Shown here piece by piece: positions 32,290 to 46,160 of a stretch of DNA of 64,000 nucleotides. The stretch lies in the NCBI GenBank assembly GCA_027605045.1, contig JAQFWX010000005.1:1240001-1304000 (forward strand), written 5' to 3'. Source of the stretch: Phallus indusiatus (lineage: Eukaryota; Basidiomycota; Agaricomycetes; Phallales; Phallaceae). Numbering within the stretch: the stretch's first letter is position 1; each line of letters starts with the position of its first letter. The notes under the pieces are model-generated. The model did not search any database, was not told the DNA's origin, and saw only the letters and a program-made list of their open reading frames with translations. The position numbers were made by a program, and so were the translations under genes.

Positions 32290-35200
32290 ATGTTAAGGGA
32301 GGATGTTCAGTCCTCTATTCATATAGTGAGTCAATTCTTGCGCTCTTTTCGAGGTTGACTTATTGGTGAGCATCCTCACATTCACGCCAGTCGCCTCCTC
32401 GTTCCCGTGCATCTCCATCCTCCCCTTCATCAGCCTCAAATGACTCACCATTAATGGCGTTGTCCAACTCCCATATTGAAGCAATCATTCAAATGGCTAC
32501 GGCTTCCGCCCCGGAGGGCCCAATTCCAGGTCGGGACACTCGTACTCAGCTTTTTGTCGGAAATGTGAGATAAAATATCATTTGCACCCTTTTCATTAAT
32601 TTTTTACTAAGAAAATATGTTAGCTGCCCTACCGCGTCAGATGGCAAGACCTGAAAGACCTTTTTCGAAAAGCCGGGACAATATTGCGCGCCGACGTTTC
32701 CTTAGGTCCTGACAATAGAAGTCGAGGTTACGGAACAGTCCTGTTTGCTACCCGAGAAGATGCCGCTAGAGCTGTCGGTAAGGATAAATATATTGGACCA
32801 TTTTACGTATGCCTCACACCTTAGTCTAAGAGATGTTCAGTGGGTATAATTGGCAAACACGTATATTGGAAGTGAGACTCGATCGATTACCTCCGTCGGA
32901 TTTGGATATGTCTGCACACACTTCTCACCTGAATTCGTCGGCGGGTAGTTCATTTCCAAGCTATGGCGGACCGTCAAACTCAGACAGGATGCCCTTCGCA
33001 TCGAATTTGGATGACTTTCCATTTTCAGACAGTAGAAGCCGAACCCTCAGTAATGGCATGACACGTAATTTATTTGTTGGGAATGTGAGTTTTTCTTCGT
33101 TAAAGTTTACCCTTGTCATTGAGTTCTCCCGGGTATTTCCCTATGTGGTGGTAGCTTCCGTTTCATTGTCAGTGGCAGGATTTGAAAGACCTTTTTCGGC
33201 AAGCAGGCACGATCATTCGCGCGGATGTTGCACTAGGTCCCGACGGTCGTTCTCGTGGGTTCGGAACCGTTTCCTTTGCCAATGACACAGACGCGGAAAG
33301 AGCTGTCAATATATTTAATGGGTGAGTTTGATCGCTTCGTTATTCTAAATGGGGATTGGAATTAAATTGTTGTTAGGTACGACTATAACGGACGGATCCT
33401 GAAAGTGCACTATGACAAATTTGCCCAAGCTCAGACGTTGCTGTCGCAAGCTCAATCGCCGTTATTACGACTCGCCTCACCCATCCCGAACCAATCTCTA
33501 TCCGGCGGTAGATTCGATTCGGGTACTGGAGTTCCCAGCTTGGGTTCTCACACTCTGGTTCCCATGCCCGCTTCCCTATCAGCCTTGGAACGCGAACTCT
33601 CCCTGTCTAGGCATCGAACTCCCTCTCCGTTTCATCGTCCTGTGAATACGACATCTCTTTATCGTGACGTGTATCCTGTTTCCGACTCGCTGGATAATGA
33701 CGCGACCGGGATTCAAAGTGGCGCTTTAGCCGCAGCCCCACTGTCAATGTCGCTTAATGACACACTACAGTTTACGTCGCCTCATCAGCTAAAACCCTTT
33801 AGAGAATTAGACCCTTCTTCAACCCCCGATCAGGTTGTCGGATCTTTTACACATTCCCATGTTCCACTTTCGGCGTCACTGTCATCCTCATCTTTGTCAT
33901 TTCCCTCGGCTGAAAATGTACCGTCGTCGTCGTCGTCTGTTTTGGCGGGGCGGAAGTCCGGTCCTCCCCCTGTACCACTATCGACAAAGCCATCACTTTC
34001 GACAGTGACAGCAAACTCGAATCTGTTAGGATCCAAAAATGAGGAGACGTTAATGCCTAGTCTTACCGCATCTCTCAATTTGTCGTCCCCTCTTCCTACT
34101 CTTGGGTCGTCAACTTCAGCATCGCCGAAACCGAAAACATCTCCGAACAAATCGACAAGGTCTGCTCCCCAAACTATTAGTTCTCAACTTATTCCTTCTC
34201 AACCCGCCATTGCTTCCACCTCTACGTCCGCTCCCGCTCTCACCCAAAATACAACCAATGAAACATTACCGAGGGTAAAGACGCTTTCGAGATCCCGCCA
34301 GAATTCATCTCATCCCCATGCCCATCCCGGACCTATTACCTTACCTTCTCCCTCAATACCCTCCTTTCCCGCTGCACCTGGAGGACTACCGTCCCCGTTT
34401 CAAGGTTTGCCTCCTATCACACCGTCCATGCCGACATTTACATTCGTTCCGCAAAACCCTACTCCGCCCCTCAACCCCCATTTTTTATCTCCAGGTGTTG
34501 GATTAACCCCGTTCTCTCCGCCTGCGCCTATGAGCCCCGGGTCATATTACCATCCTAATCATAGATATCACCCTATCCCATGGAATCCAGCTCCTGGAGC
34601 CCCAATTCATCATCCTCATCCGCATTCCCCGATATATACTATACATGGTCAATCCCCCTTACATAGTCCCAATGCCGCAGGCTATTTCGTTGCTCCAGCT
34701 ATTGTACCAGGTCCCACAGGACCTCCTGCAGATTATTTTTCGGTGCCACCACCGATGGTTGCTGACGGGTATTTCCCTCCTGTTTATTCATCGGCTGAGA
34801 CAGCGAATAGTAATGATTTAGAACCGGGATCAAACACAGATTCGGCGACGAATAGCAATAGCAGACCCGCTGATCGGCCTTCGTCAAGCGATGATTCTAT
34901 TCCTACCCGTTCGGGTCAATCTTTGTCTGAGGATGGGGGAAGCCGAAGATTGTCAAAGGGTAGCACTGATGCCTCATCATGGCATAGTTCTTCTGAAGAT
35001 TTACATTCCATGGCTGAGGAATTGGGACGAATATCAATTGGAGCAAGGAATTCAAATGAACTGCCTGTTAGCAATTCTGAGGTAAAACAACGAACCGAAC
35101 AAAGTCCTGTACCTCCAGGTGGACCACAGCGGACGCATTCGGATGAAACTAAATTACCAACGACATCAAGTCTTGGAGTTGCTTCTCGGTCTGAAACGAG

Positions 35201-35354
35201 CAATGACTCAAATCCGGATTCGGGGGCTGAAAATGTCACTTCTTCGCTTTTGGTCCATACGCCGGGAGAACGGAGGGCTAGTTGGACGCCTGGAGCCACA
35301 AAAACGGTGTTCAGGCGAGAGTTGATGAATTCAACACCTGGTTCTGCGTCATGA
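32290..35354 (+). CDS. Two-RRM RNA-binding protein (Gbp2/HNRNPM-like) with long proline-rich tail
   Basis: Likely an mRNA-binding protein. Exon 1 (from 32290, MLREDVQSSIHI) joins in phase across a 65-base intron to SPPRSRASPSSPSSASND. RRM1 has RNP2 TQLFVGN and continues LPYRVRWQDLKDLFRKAG, then RNP1 RSRGYGTVLF. RRM2 has RNP2 NLFVGN, LPFHCQWQDLKDLFRQAG and RNP1 RSRGFGTVSF, followed by the helix AERAVNIFNGYDYNGRIL. In both RRMs an intron falls directly after the RNP2 GN. The WQDLKDLFR-x-AG signature in both RRMs is that of yeast Gbp2/Hrb1 and hnRNP M. The C-terminal exon from about 33,377 encodes some 650 residues of Ser/Pro-rich disorder with His/Tyr/Pro patches and ends TPGSAS. The orthologue is not certain because the RGG/SR N-terminus of Gbp2 is absent. 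Confidence 0.82.
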
Positions 35355-36072
35355 GTTGTTTTATCTTGTTTTTTTTTTTCATTATCTTTTTTTTTGTATT
35401 ACCCTCAGGAAATTCTTGATCTTTCTTTTCGTGTCTCTCTTTTTATCTTAGATCGGGCAGGTTTTATCTTTTCCTCAAGTTTGGTGTCGTGCCGCCGGTT
35501 TCTTTTCTTTCTTTCTTTTTATTTTTCCCGTCATTGTCATTCATATATCGCGTTCTATTGTTCACATTCGGGGGTTTAATCATATGCATATCTTTGCCAT
35601 CTTGTTTTTGCTATCTCGTTTTACATACCTTTTGTCTATTATCAAACCATGGAACACCGGTCTAACTGGAGACCTATGATCAAGACCAATGTATCTACGT
35701 AGCTTTTTCATTCTTTTTACCTATCCTTGTTAATGTTAGCAGTACTAAAGTATCCATATCCGGATTGATTTTTTATGTGTATCTGATTATGCGCGATAAA
35801 AAAATGTTTGGCCAAGAAGTACGCAGTTTGCCGGGGGCGGGAATAGTATCGTAATATGCAGGTGTCTCAGACACTTTTCAGCTGGACTAGACTTGAAGAC
35901 TAAATGAAAAAGAGTGTGTCAATGAGATTAAGCTATGCGTTTTTATCAATTCGGACTTTCCCTGCGCAACTTGAAGTTGAAGAGGCCGACTCGTGACACG
36001 GACCGCGCTCATTGTCAGTCCGCACTCCCGCTATTCTTTGTTCACCGCACGTCATTTCCACTCTCATTTGCA
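35355..36072. other. Intergenic spacer
   Basis: The T-rich 3' flank of the RNA-binding-protein gene (35,360-35,600) is followed by the F-box gene promoter. No open frame with support. Confidence 0.5.
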
Positions 36073-37952
36073 ATGATATCGTCTTTCGATTTTCTTCGAC
36101 TTCCAAACGAGGTTAAACTTATGATTCTATTAAATTTACCCGTATGGGATTTGATACGGTGCCGACAAGTGAGTTTTGATACGAACATTTCGTTATATTT
36201 GCACCTCAGAGATGTTTAGGTTTGCAAGCAATGGAATTCAATGATCGGGATGTCTACTGCTGCGCAGTTTACTATTGAGCTGTCCCGATACGGTCTGGTC
36301 CCTTGTTCAAGTAAAAATTGGACCGCTGCTGCTGCTTTGCGAAGGCTAAGGGAACAGCAAGAGGGGTGGAGGCAATGCAAATGGAAAACTCAAAGATTTA
36401 TCGATCTACAAGGGAACTGCAAGACCTACGAACTTCGAAATAGTGTGTGGGCTTTTGGCCATTGCGATAGCAGTCCAACGAACAACGATCTCGGGTCATT
36501 CCCCCCTGATTATACAACAACAATTACATGCTTTGAGTTGCCTTCTGGACCTTCCGTCAACTCTAAAGACGATATAAAACAATGGTCGTTGCATAACCTC
36601 GGGATGTCAATACGCGATTTCACAATGGATCCACTTATAAATCTTATCGTGCTTCTTGAACAAGCGACCGAAACTAGGTAAGGTTCTGCGTTTTTCCTCT
36701 TTCAAAGATTTCACAACAATATAAATTTGCTGATTTTCTTAGAGAGGTGGGTCAATATCCATTCCGACTACATCTGCGAAAGTTATCGGATGGGGGGCCA
36801 CACCCAATGGCCACTCGGCCCGTTATACCGATAAAAGTGACGACTTCAGATCCTACTGAATGCGAATTCGACGTACAATTGCAAGAAACATCGGTGGGTG
36901 TATTAATAAGACAACAAGCTGGCCTGGATGATTATGATCACTTGGCGGTTTGGAATTGGCAAACGGGCGACTTGCAATTAGTGAGTTTCGGAACTCTCGA
37001 CGATGGGTTCAGTTTATTAACATAGATTTTCATAGAAAAAATGCTCCAATATCACGTCATATGACGATTTCACATTTATTGACAGTTGCTCCGTCGTAGT
37101 GGCTTGCGTGGAGAATACGGCCACATTGCAAATATACCGCTTTGAAGATTCGAAAGTATATCTTACCGGGGCTTTCGAACTTCCACCCACTAAAGCCGAA
37201 TTCACATATCTCGAACTACATTTCGATGGCGGACCATCAGCGTCGGTAGCAGGCGCGGGCTCAATAGATGGGACTCCTTATTCCCTTGCGCCTCGCCCAG
37301 AAGTACTGTCCATTACGTTTGGTGTCGTTGGGGCGCGGCCGGGTGAAGGAGAGAATGAAGTCTCGGGGTTTACAATGATCGCGTGTCCTGAACTTATGCT
37401 AGACAAGCTAAGTTCAAAAAGGGGCGACATTCTAGAAGACCAGATGAGCGATGAGCTTCGTGTTCTGCGGTGGAAAGATTGGGGTCCCGAATGCACACGA
37501 TGGCTACCCCAACAACTCGATTATCTTAGTTGGCAACCTTGCATGCAGGGCGGTCGACTTGCCCTTGTGACACCTGTTTCTGAAACTGGGGGGGATCAAA
37601 ATAATAACAACACACCGTTCCTTTCTCAGAGAAAGCAAGTCATTCGAATATATGATTTTCGCGAGGACGTTATCGTGCGGAACTTTGAGGAGGGGTTGAA
37701 GGATGGCCTTCAACTATCACCCTTTGTCATCCCCAAGCGCTTCATGTTCGAAGAAGACATTGTCTCAGGTTTGCCGTATCATGTCGTTGAATCTGTGCCA
37801 CTGCCTATTCCAGTATCTGGCGTGATGATCGACGAGGGGCGAATGGTCTGTACACGAGTACGTCGTTTGTATATTGATTCTAATTATGTTCTCATTATCA
37901 TTAGGCAGAAGACAATGACGAGTGGCGACAACTACTGGTTCTGACTTTCTAG
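36073..37952 (+). CDS. F-box protein
   Basis: Probable SCF ubiquitin-ligase substrate receptor. Exon 1 (36073-36168) and the start of exon 2 (36220-36677) form the F-box: FLRLPNEVKLMILLNLPVWD, LIRCRQ|VCKQWNSMIG. The remainder (about 550 aa) has scattered WN/W-x-W strands (AVWNWQTGDLQL, VVACVENTATLQIYRFEDSK, IRIYDFREDVIVRNF) that suggest a degenerate beta-propeller substrate-binding region, as is usual in basidiomycete F-box proteins. The last exon, after a GTACGT intron, reads AEDNDEWRQLLVLTF, giving a stop at 37950-37952 rather than the read-through stop at 37942-37944. Substrate unknown. Confidence 0.82.
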
Positions 37953-38775
37953 AGTGATACTGCTATTAACTTTAGATTTTAACTTCATACATGCATTAGT
38001 GAACTCATTGCACAGCTACTGCATATTGCTTGTAGTCAACGGAGTGGCTCAATAGGGCAACTACCTGTCATTTGTACTCATTCGGTCCATTACGATCAAG
38101 TTATGATCCCTTATGGATATGCACTTGCCGTACTGGATGTCTCCCTAATGAGGATTGCAACTGCTCCATATGAGCAGTCTATTGTTAGTGTTCTAATGAG
38201 TTAAATGGATCTGTCTACACGTTAAAAATACCTGTCCAGTGTTCAATAGACTCGAACACGGATGGGACCCGAGATAAGGAAAGTACTAGTCGTATTGTTT
38301 CATCCAAAGAGACAAAAAGAGTTGGTATTGTGGAGCTGGTTTATTTGCCTACGCGGAGTGGGGTTGGGAGTTTCGGAACAAATATATACTACTTAAGAAC
38401 ACGCCCAAGGGCCCAAACACGGAGTTGAGAAATGAATAGGAGAGGGAAGGATCTTGATTTTTGTTCCTCTGGACAAGGACGGTGGGATAAATAGGGATAG
38501 CAAGACAGATTTCAAGCGATTTTTCTTGTTGAAATGTCAAACTGGATTCATGCTGTTTTTCAGTATTTATTTGCATGGACTCGTAATCGTTACGGTTGAA
38601 CAGCAGAGCTGCATGCAAGGGAATCTGCGACCCCAGGTGTCCAATTGGCAATTGGCAATGATTCCATTGACTTCAGGCACGTGACCGCGACGCGTGTCCA
38701 GCGTTGAATGTTCCCGCTACTTTGGGCGCGATAACTTTCGCCGTTCCCATCGCGTTTTTTTGTCCCACATCGCAA
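37953..38775. other. Intergenic spacer with separase promoter
   Basis: No gene is supported; open frames between 38,350 and 38,780 on either strand lack family resemblance. An ACGCGT (MCB-like) hexamer at 38690-38695, within GTGACCGCGACGCGTGTCC, lies 81 bases upstream of the separase ATG. Confidence 0.5.
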
Positions 38776-41700
38776 ATGCCACCAGTTAAAGCAGTCTCGA
38801 AAGCTACTCCAAAATCTCCCAGCGATACACCACTGTCAGACGCTCTTTCTGATCTCTCAAAGTATGACGAATTTTTAGTTCGCCGCTTCAAGGCTGCAGT
38901 CAATTCGAATGATCGCGATATCTCATCGAAGACATCGAAAGGAAAGGCATTGTCAGATTGTAGAAAACTTGCTATGTCGGCCGCGAATTCCTCATCCCAG
39001 TGTCTAGGGACTGTTGTTCGTTCGGGATGGAAGGCGTCCGAGCCGGCCACGATGACTGAGGTTTCGATGAACGGTGTATTATCAATTATCCAGGTGTTCA
39101 AACTCGCCATACAATCGTTACGAGACACCCTCCCGAAATCATTGGATGTTGAAAGGGTTGCGTCAAGCTTTGTTGGAAAGATGGTTGCATTAGAACTCGT
39201 AAGGTCTCTGCACTTCGCATAACATCGGATATTGATGTATCAAAAACAGTTCCAACTTTCCCTTGATGTTTTATGGGACGCGAAACCATATACCGTTGCC
39301 CTTTACCACAGCTCTAATAATTTTCCAACACAATTAAAAAAGCCCACCACAAGACAAGCGAAGCTACCCCCATCTACTCAATATTGCTCGTTACTTCAAT
39401 ATCCTCAACCGTCCCCTGAGGATTCAAATATCCTGTCTCTGATTTGCACTGCAATTGTACATTCTATCGCTTCATTAGCAGCATTATTATCAAACCCGTC
39501 AACTGCCTTCCCAATCACAGCCGACGCTTTTGTCTCCGCTCTGGAGGAGAGCATCCTTTTGTTATGGATTACTTCATGTCCCAGCGAGCAGAAGGACAGC
39601 CTCTTATCGCGTACTCACAAAGCAATTGCATTTGCACTCACTAATATCAAGGCCTCCTCCGATACTTCACTACGACTCCGAATATGGTCGTTACGATGTC
39701 TTTTGCAAAAGCCAACTTTGGACCCCGAGATGTTTTGGCTACAGGCAACCCGTTATTCCGTCACACATGGGAAATATCTGCATACCAGTCGTAGGTCTTG
39801 ACATGGAAATTTCCACTTTTATTCTAAAAAAAACAATCATCAGATTCTTATGATAAAGCTGCAAGTGATGTCGTTGTGCTTTTCGATAGTATCACACCCT
39901 CTGCACGAGCCCGGGAGGGCGGTGCGTCCTTCATGAAGGGCTCGGCTTATAATAAGTTCTGCGAAACAATACTGATATTTGCGCAGAAGGTTCGTTTTCG
40001 AGGCCCTCCATTCAATTTAAGCTCATAAAATGCAGGGGAACAACCTGATTGACGTTAAGCGTATTGGGGATTTCATACAAACAGACATCAAGGAAAAACC
40101 TAATTCACCTGAGGCAACTAGATCCCATCATATTGCACTATTTGGACATGCCTTAAAAAGTCTAGAACAGCTATCCCAACCAAGTGCAGGTAATTTGCTT
40201 TTGAAAAGAGTCGGCTACAACATCGTTATCTGATGCTATTCTAGATCAAGGAATACTTCAAAGCATTCGTCAATGCTGCACGGTCCTTTCTGATGATTTA
40301 ACGGTGTTCATGGACGTTGATGGAAATCCCAGATTGATTCCTTCTGTGGAAAAACTACGTCGCCTTTGCGCCCGCTATCTTGCAGAAAAGAACTGTGATG
40401 AGGAATTGCAGGGAGCTGTTGTGTCTTTCTGTGATGCTTTCGCAAAAGGTGTTGAAGCATTGAAGCAGGTAGTGTTTTATGGTCAATTCGTGTTTATTCA
40501 GTTTTAATTCCCCCTTCAGAAATCAGGTAACACCCTCGTCACGGAAGTGTATACCTGCGCCGTTGATTCCTTGTGTTCCCTGTCGAAATCACGTTTTGTA
40601 CCTGGACAAACTCGGACATATGCAGCTGTCTATGATTATCTCGACCGCGCATCAACATTTATTGAATTTCCTCTTCTTCACCAAGGTCATGATTTGGATT
40701 ACTTTGTCAAGCTGACCAAGTGTGTTGCTGGAACACTAATGAACACCGCTATTGCATTATATCAGATCAACCATTACTCACATGCCGTTCGCTTTTTAAC
40801 ACTATGTTGTAATTTGACGAGTCAGCTTTGGGACTCGCTGACAGCGATTGATACAGCATCTTCCACACCCACCACAATCAAGTTAATTGAAGAGAGCCGT
40901 AGCTACTTCAGGACGGCTTTAACGAAACGCTGGGAATTATTGGGCGATTGCTACTCCAAGGTCGGGGATCGGAAGGTAGGGGATTTGTTATTATAAGCTT
41001 GCTGACTACTTTAATTCAATATCCCACAAGTCAGCATATCATGCTTTTCTCAAAGCGTTGAAATTTTCTTCTTTGGAAGACTTGAACGATCCTTCGGGAA
41101 CATTGCTCCCGGGGGAAATATTCAGCCAGCCTCTTCTCAAGCGAATAGGAACCCTAGTCGAGAGGATCACGTACATCGCAGTCTTCGACCTTTTCCTGCA
41201 AGAGGAAGCGTCCCTCTACGCAACCTTCGCTTCGGAAGTGTCCGCAGAGGCGCTCGGTCTTATACTAGAGCATCAAGTGTCCGTTTTAGAAAAGGGTATA
41301 TCGAGGCCGGAAGTTAGATCAGTCGTAGACAAAATCTTGACGGATACTTTGAGGGTCTATGATGACCGGTATCCTATTCGCCGAGCTCGGTGTGTATTGT
41401 TCAGAATTTTTTTGTTATCAAAGTTTCATTCTCGATCAGAATCGTTGTATGGCAAATTGACTTTGCCTATCGCCTCAACACAACAAGCTTTTCGATCGAT
41501 AGCATAGTACCAAAGGTTCTGGCTTTGTTATCACCTTCAATGTCACTGGGATCAGATCAAGGTCTTCTGCCCTTTCGTCAACAATACGAAGCAATGGTTT
41601 ACATGTGGAGAGGATTGCTCATTCACCAACGATCCGAATTACACGACAAAGTCACGCCGACAGTTATAGAGAATGCTGCTTCCTCATGGGAGATCTTACG

Positions 41701-44700
41701 ACAGCTGTTCTTAGGCCACACGCCACAGCCTTCTCCAGAAAGGAGCAAACCCAGTCAACCCTCCCCGGTTATTCCTTCAACAACAAAAGTCCCTAGAATG
41801 GCTACCCGAAGTTCTCCGCGGAAGAAGCCTGCAGCTGTCAAAGCCCCACCTCCTGTTACTCCCCGTTCACGAAAAAGTATGATATTTTTGAGAAAATTCG
41901 TTGCGTTAATACCTGACGTCTGATAGAAATATTTCTCACACCGCCTAAACCTGTGAAAGTCGCGTCTCCGATCACTAAGAGCCAAAATCCAATCGTGTTG
42001 GCGATTGATTCTCGTCTTGTTTCAATTACTGGTAAAACATTTCTCGTGTTGTTATCGTTGAAATCTAACTATTAATAGATTTATTCGCTCGATTACTGGG
42101 ATTATTGGGACACATCCCTCTTAGACTACATTTCTTAGCCGCCCTTCAACAAGCCGCGACGTTATCACTGGAATCCGCCGCCAATGGTGAGTAAAATATG
42201 CATCGAGCCCTTCGTTTATTGTTCTGAGCTGTCTTTTTTTAGAATTCCTTTATGCCTCAGCTGACGCGGCGGTAGAATATGCGAAGATTGGAAAATACAA
42301 GCGAGCATCGGCGATATTCACTCATACCTTGGATGCGATTAATGACGCGAAGCCTGGGGTGGTCTCAGAGGCAACGCATATCTTGGTTCTTCTCAGCTAC
42401 GCAGAGGTTTTAGCACAGCGTGGTCGTGTAGCGAAAAGGTACGTTCGTGATCGTCCCACCTTGAACTTGACTCACCACAAACCAGTACACAACTCTATGA
42501 AGAAGCTCGTTCACTTTTTCGAGGAATTGAACGCAATCCTTCCCACATTTCGACGTTCGATAAAGTTAAAGGGAGAGCGCAAATCATTGAACTAACGGCT
42601 AAGGCGGCAAAGGTATATGCCCTGATAAATGTAGCTAAGGTACATAACGAAATTGGAATATCCTAGGACTGCGAGATTCACTGATTCTAGGGAAGCATCC
42701 ATACTGCGTTGTCCGCACTCAGGCAGTCGCTCAAATTGTGGAATCGCGCTTATGAAACGTTGCTCAGACACCAAACTGGAAAAGAAACGAGTTCAAAGGA
42801 GAACAATTCTAATCCATTCGACATGGGGTCCTTGACTGCAGCGTTGCCTCGCCTTGGCAATGAGAATGAGATCGAAAAAGAAACATATACCCGGAATCCC
42901 TTGTCTGAATATGTTCATTGGCGGATAGCAGAGGTGGTTATAGTCAATACGTCGTTATCTCTTCTTTGTTTTAATTCCTCCATATAGGGTCTTTTTGGCG
43001 CGCTATTGGATTTAGCAGATGCTTATTTCTTACAAGGTTCGATACGCGGTAGCGAGTATCTAGTTGAGCAAGCTCGGAGCTTGGCTACTGCTATCAATAG
43101 CACGAACTATGTTTGCCGCGCTATTACTAGAAGTATCGAAATCCATCTGCATAAGGGGAAATTAGAAGACGCTGTTTCGTCAATTAACATAGCCATTGAA
43201 CTTCTCGGTGATGTAAGTTTGCTAACAGACCCATTGCAATCTACGTGTATTGATGCTCTGTAGTCTGATAATCTGGACGCCATTAACGTTGCGAGACTAT
43301 CAGCCCGCTATCAACAGCTACTTGATCAAGACACACAAGCGAATTCCTTATATTCTAAAGCTCTGGTGCTACTCTCTGGTTTAAGTGAATCCCTGACCGC
43401 TTGGGAACATGCACTGCCCAGGTAAGCGCATTCATACATGCGTGTTATCACTTCTCATCTTTGAAAAGTTCGAGACGATCGTCTATTGGCACTCCACAAG
43501 GCAGCAGCGACACTGATATCTTCGCACCTGACTTCCTTGCGGCAATCTTTGCACAACAAAGTAATCTCTTTGACGTTCTCAGTTTCATTCACTAATATGA
43601 ATCGCAGTTTGGCTCCAGCGGAATGAGCCTCGAAGTGTGCTTAATGAGCTCATACAAAAACTTGACGCACTACCATCATCTGCTCAGGTGGAATCGGAAA
43701 AAACTGCAGTTTTGGCAAGACTTGCTCTACACCAATCTTATCTGAAATTCCGCACCGATATATTTCTTAGTTCTCTTACCGAGTCAGGTACGTTTTTGGG
43801 CGAATTCATGTTGGAGAAAGTATACGATTAGTGCTTCGTAGCAATCGCGATCCCCTTGGGACTAACCTCAAAAGATGGGAAAGTACCTTCAGTTGGAGCT
43901 AGAGGTATAATGGAGACATTATCAACGGCTCAGACTTATTTCCAGCAAGCTTTACAACGCGCACGCATCGGAGGTAAAGTTACATATGCTAGGGAAGCTT
44001 CGCTGTCTCTAGCTACTTTACAACTTTTCCAAGTTTCTTTGGGAAATCTAAATTATAACGACGCGAGCTTGGCTATAAATCTTTTGCGTATGTCTCATTC
44101 TGATTTTTGATTTTTTTAATGACAATGACTTATTTCAGATGCTTCCACGGCTTTGACACTACGGCGTGAGCTGGTCGAAGCCATCGAACAAAAATTCCCT
44201 GTAATCTCCAGAGACGACCTTGCATGGTCTGCCTTGTCGAGTAACGACGAGGATGTATCTGCTGTCGCATCGGCTGAATTTATCAGCAAAGAAGAATCAA
44301 TACTAGCGACGTACTGGAACAGATTGCGCTCTAAATATGAATGGCCATCTGGTCTTGATGACGCGGGTTCTGCCGATGTCCTTCCCAATAATTGGACCAT
44401 TGTCAATGTTAGCGTTTCGGACGACAAAAGCACACTTTTTGTATCAAGACAAAGAGCCAAGTCACAGCCATTGATATTTAGCATCCCGATAAATCGGCAA
44501 GGAAGAAAAGAAAACGAAGACGAGCCTCTGTCCTTTGAGGACGGGATTCGAAAGCTTCAAGATGTACTTGACGAGAGTGACCGCATTGCCAAAGCTGCCA
44601 AGGATGTTGCTTCGGACGACCGCAGTGCAAGGGTTGCGTGGTGGGCGAAGCGAGCGGCTCTTGATAAACAGCTTGGAGATATATTGAATGACATAGAATT

Positions 44701-46002
44701 TTATTGGCTGGGAGCTTTCAAAGTAATTGCTCTACGGTTCAACGTGCATTCGTTTACTAATCAGACGTTGCGATAGACTGCTCTTCATGAAACAAGGCAG
44801 ATAGGCACCGACGAGTTAAGTGAGGTTGCAAACCGGGTTGAAACGGTGTTTCAGCGTACCTTGGTAACTGAGAAAAAACGCATTGGCCAACTCAAACTAG
44901 ATCTCAGTCTGGTCGAATGTTTTGCAACGCTCTCTCCACAGTGTCGTCAAGAAGAGTTGGAAGATATCATCTATTTTGTTTTGGATCTTTACCAGTTTCA
45001 CGGCATCTCTGTTCCTGTGTCCGAGATTGACATTGATGAGCTTGCTGTCCAGCTTCGGACAGTCCTTGAAGAATATGCCGCAAGGAAGTTCGCTCGGATA
45101 GAGGACGAGCATCTTTTCCTCATTCTTGACAAGAACGTTCAAGGAATACCTTGGGAATCCATGCCTTATCTTCGCGGTCGCTCGATCAGCAGAATACCCT
45201 CATTGTCTTTCTTGATAGACCGAATTGAGTTTGCCCAGATACAAGATCAACTAAGGAATACGGACACTCCGGACAGAACATTCACAAATGGAAGGGCAGC
45301 TGTCAATCCCAAAAACACGTTTTTCATTCTCAATCCCAGTGGAGATTTAGAGAAAAGTCAGGCTCGATTCGAGCCGTGGTTACAGGAGATGTCAGATCCG
45401 TCTATTGGTTGGAAAGGGATTGTTAAACGGAAACCTTCTGAACTCGAGTTCACGGACGCGTTACAAAAGAAGGACCTTGTAATGTATGATCTCCTTGCAA
45501 AGGCAATTTTGCAAACTTTTTGTTTACGTTCCTTCAAATAGATATATTGGCCACGGTGGTGCCGAGCAATATGCACGCTCCAGCAAGATCAAGCATCTTC
45601 CTCGCTGTGCCGCGACAATGTTGTGGGGCTGTTCCTCCGGATTGATGCATGACATGGGTGAATTCGACCGGCACGGAACTCCATATAACTACATGATTGC
45701 AGGGTGGTGAGTACTTCGCCTTCGCCATGGGAAAACCAATTAGCCAAATCTGACTTCTTCGTTCAATTAGCCCGACACTGATCGCATGCCTTTGGGACGT
45801 CACAGATAATGAATTAGATAGGTTTTCACAGTCTGTGCTTGACAAATTACATTTAAATCCTGATCGGGTCCGGAGTTGGCGACATGATGACGATGGGATG
45901 GTCTCTGTAGTAACTGCTGTTGCAGAATCGCGCGATTCGTGCAAGCTTAAATACTTGACTGGTGCGGCTCCTGTAGTTTACGGTATACCATTTTATTTGT
46001 AG
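38776..46002 (+). CDS. ESP1: Separase (cohesin-cleaving protease)
   Basis: Cysteine protease (peptidase C50) that cleaves the Scc1 kleisin at anaphase onset. Long gene of many exons. The N-terminal two thirds is an alpha-helical TPR-like solenoid with little recognisable motif. The catalytic domain is clear at the 3' end: histidine motif YIGHGGAEQYARSS, cysteine motif MLWGCSSGLMHDMGEFDRHG, then YNYMIAGCPTLIACLWDVTD. The protein ends GAAPVVYGIPFYL with stop 46000-46002, the usual position for fungal separases, so the apparent splice at GTATACC is not used. The ATG at 38776 (MPPVKAVSKATPKSP) is preferred; an in-frame ATG at 38704 would add 24 hydrophobic residues. A Pro/Lys-rich disordered segment (about 41,750-41,990) precedes the C-terminal part. 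Confidence 0.93.
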
Positions 46003-46160
46003 TCGTTGATAAATTTGGGTGATGATAATGGCATGATACGGCATTCAGTACAGCCGGCAACATCCGGAGCAGTTTCGGGCGCTTGGCATCTGAAAAGGGA
46101 CTCTCATTGTTAATATCTACAGGGATTCAAATTTCTTTGCCGTTGTCATTGTCCAATGCG

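Noticed and set aside
46003..46120. Extra separase exon after a GTATACC donor
   Set aside because: Reading straight through gives GIPFYL-stop, the conserved separase C-terminus.
46083..46160. Upstream extension of the PI4P 5-kinase from 46083
   Set aside because: The codon there is TTG, not ATG; the first in-frame ATG is at 46161.
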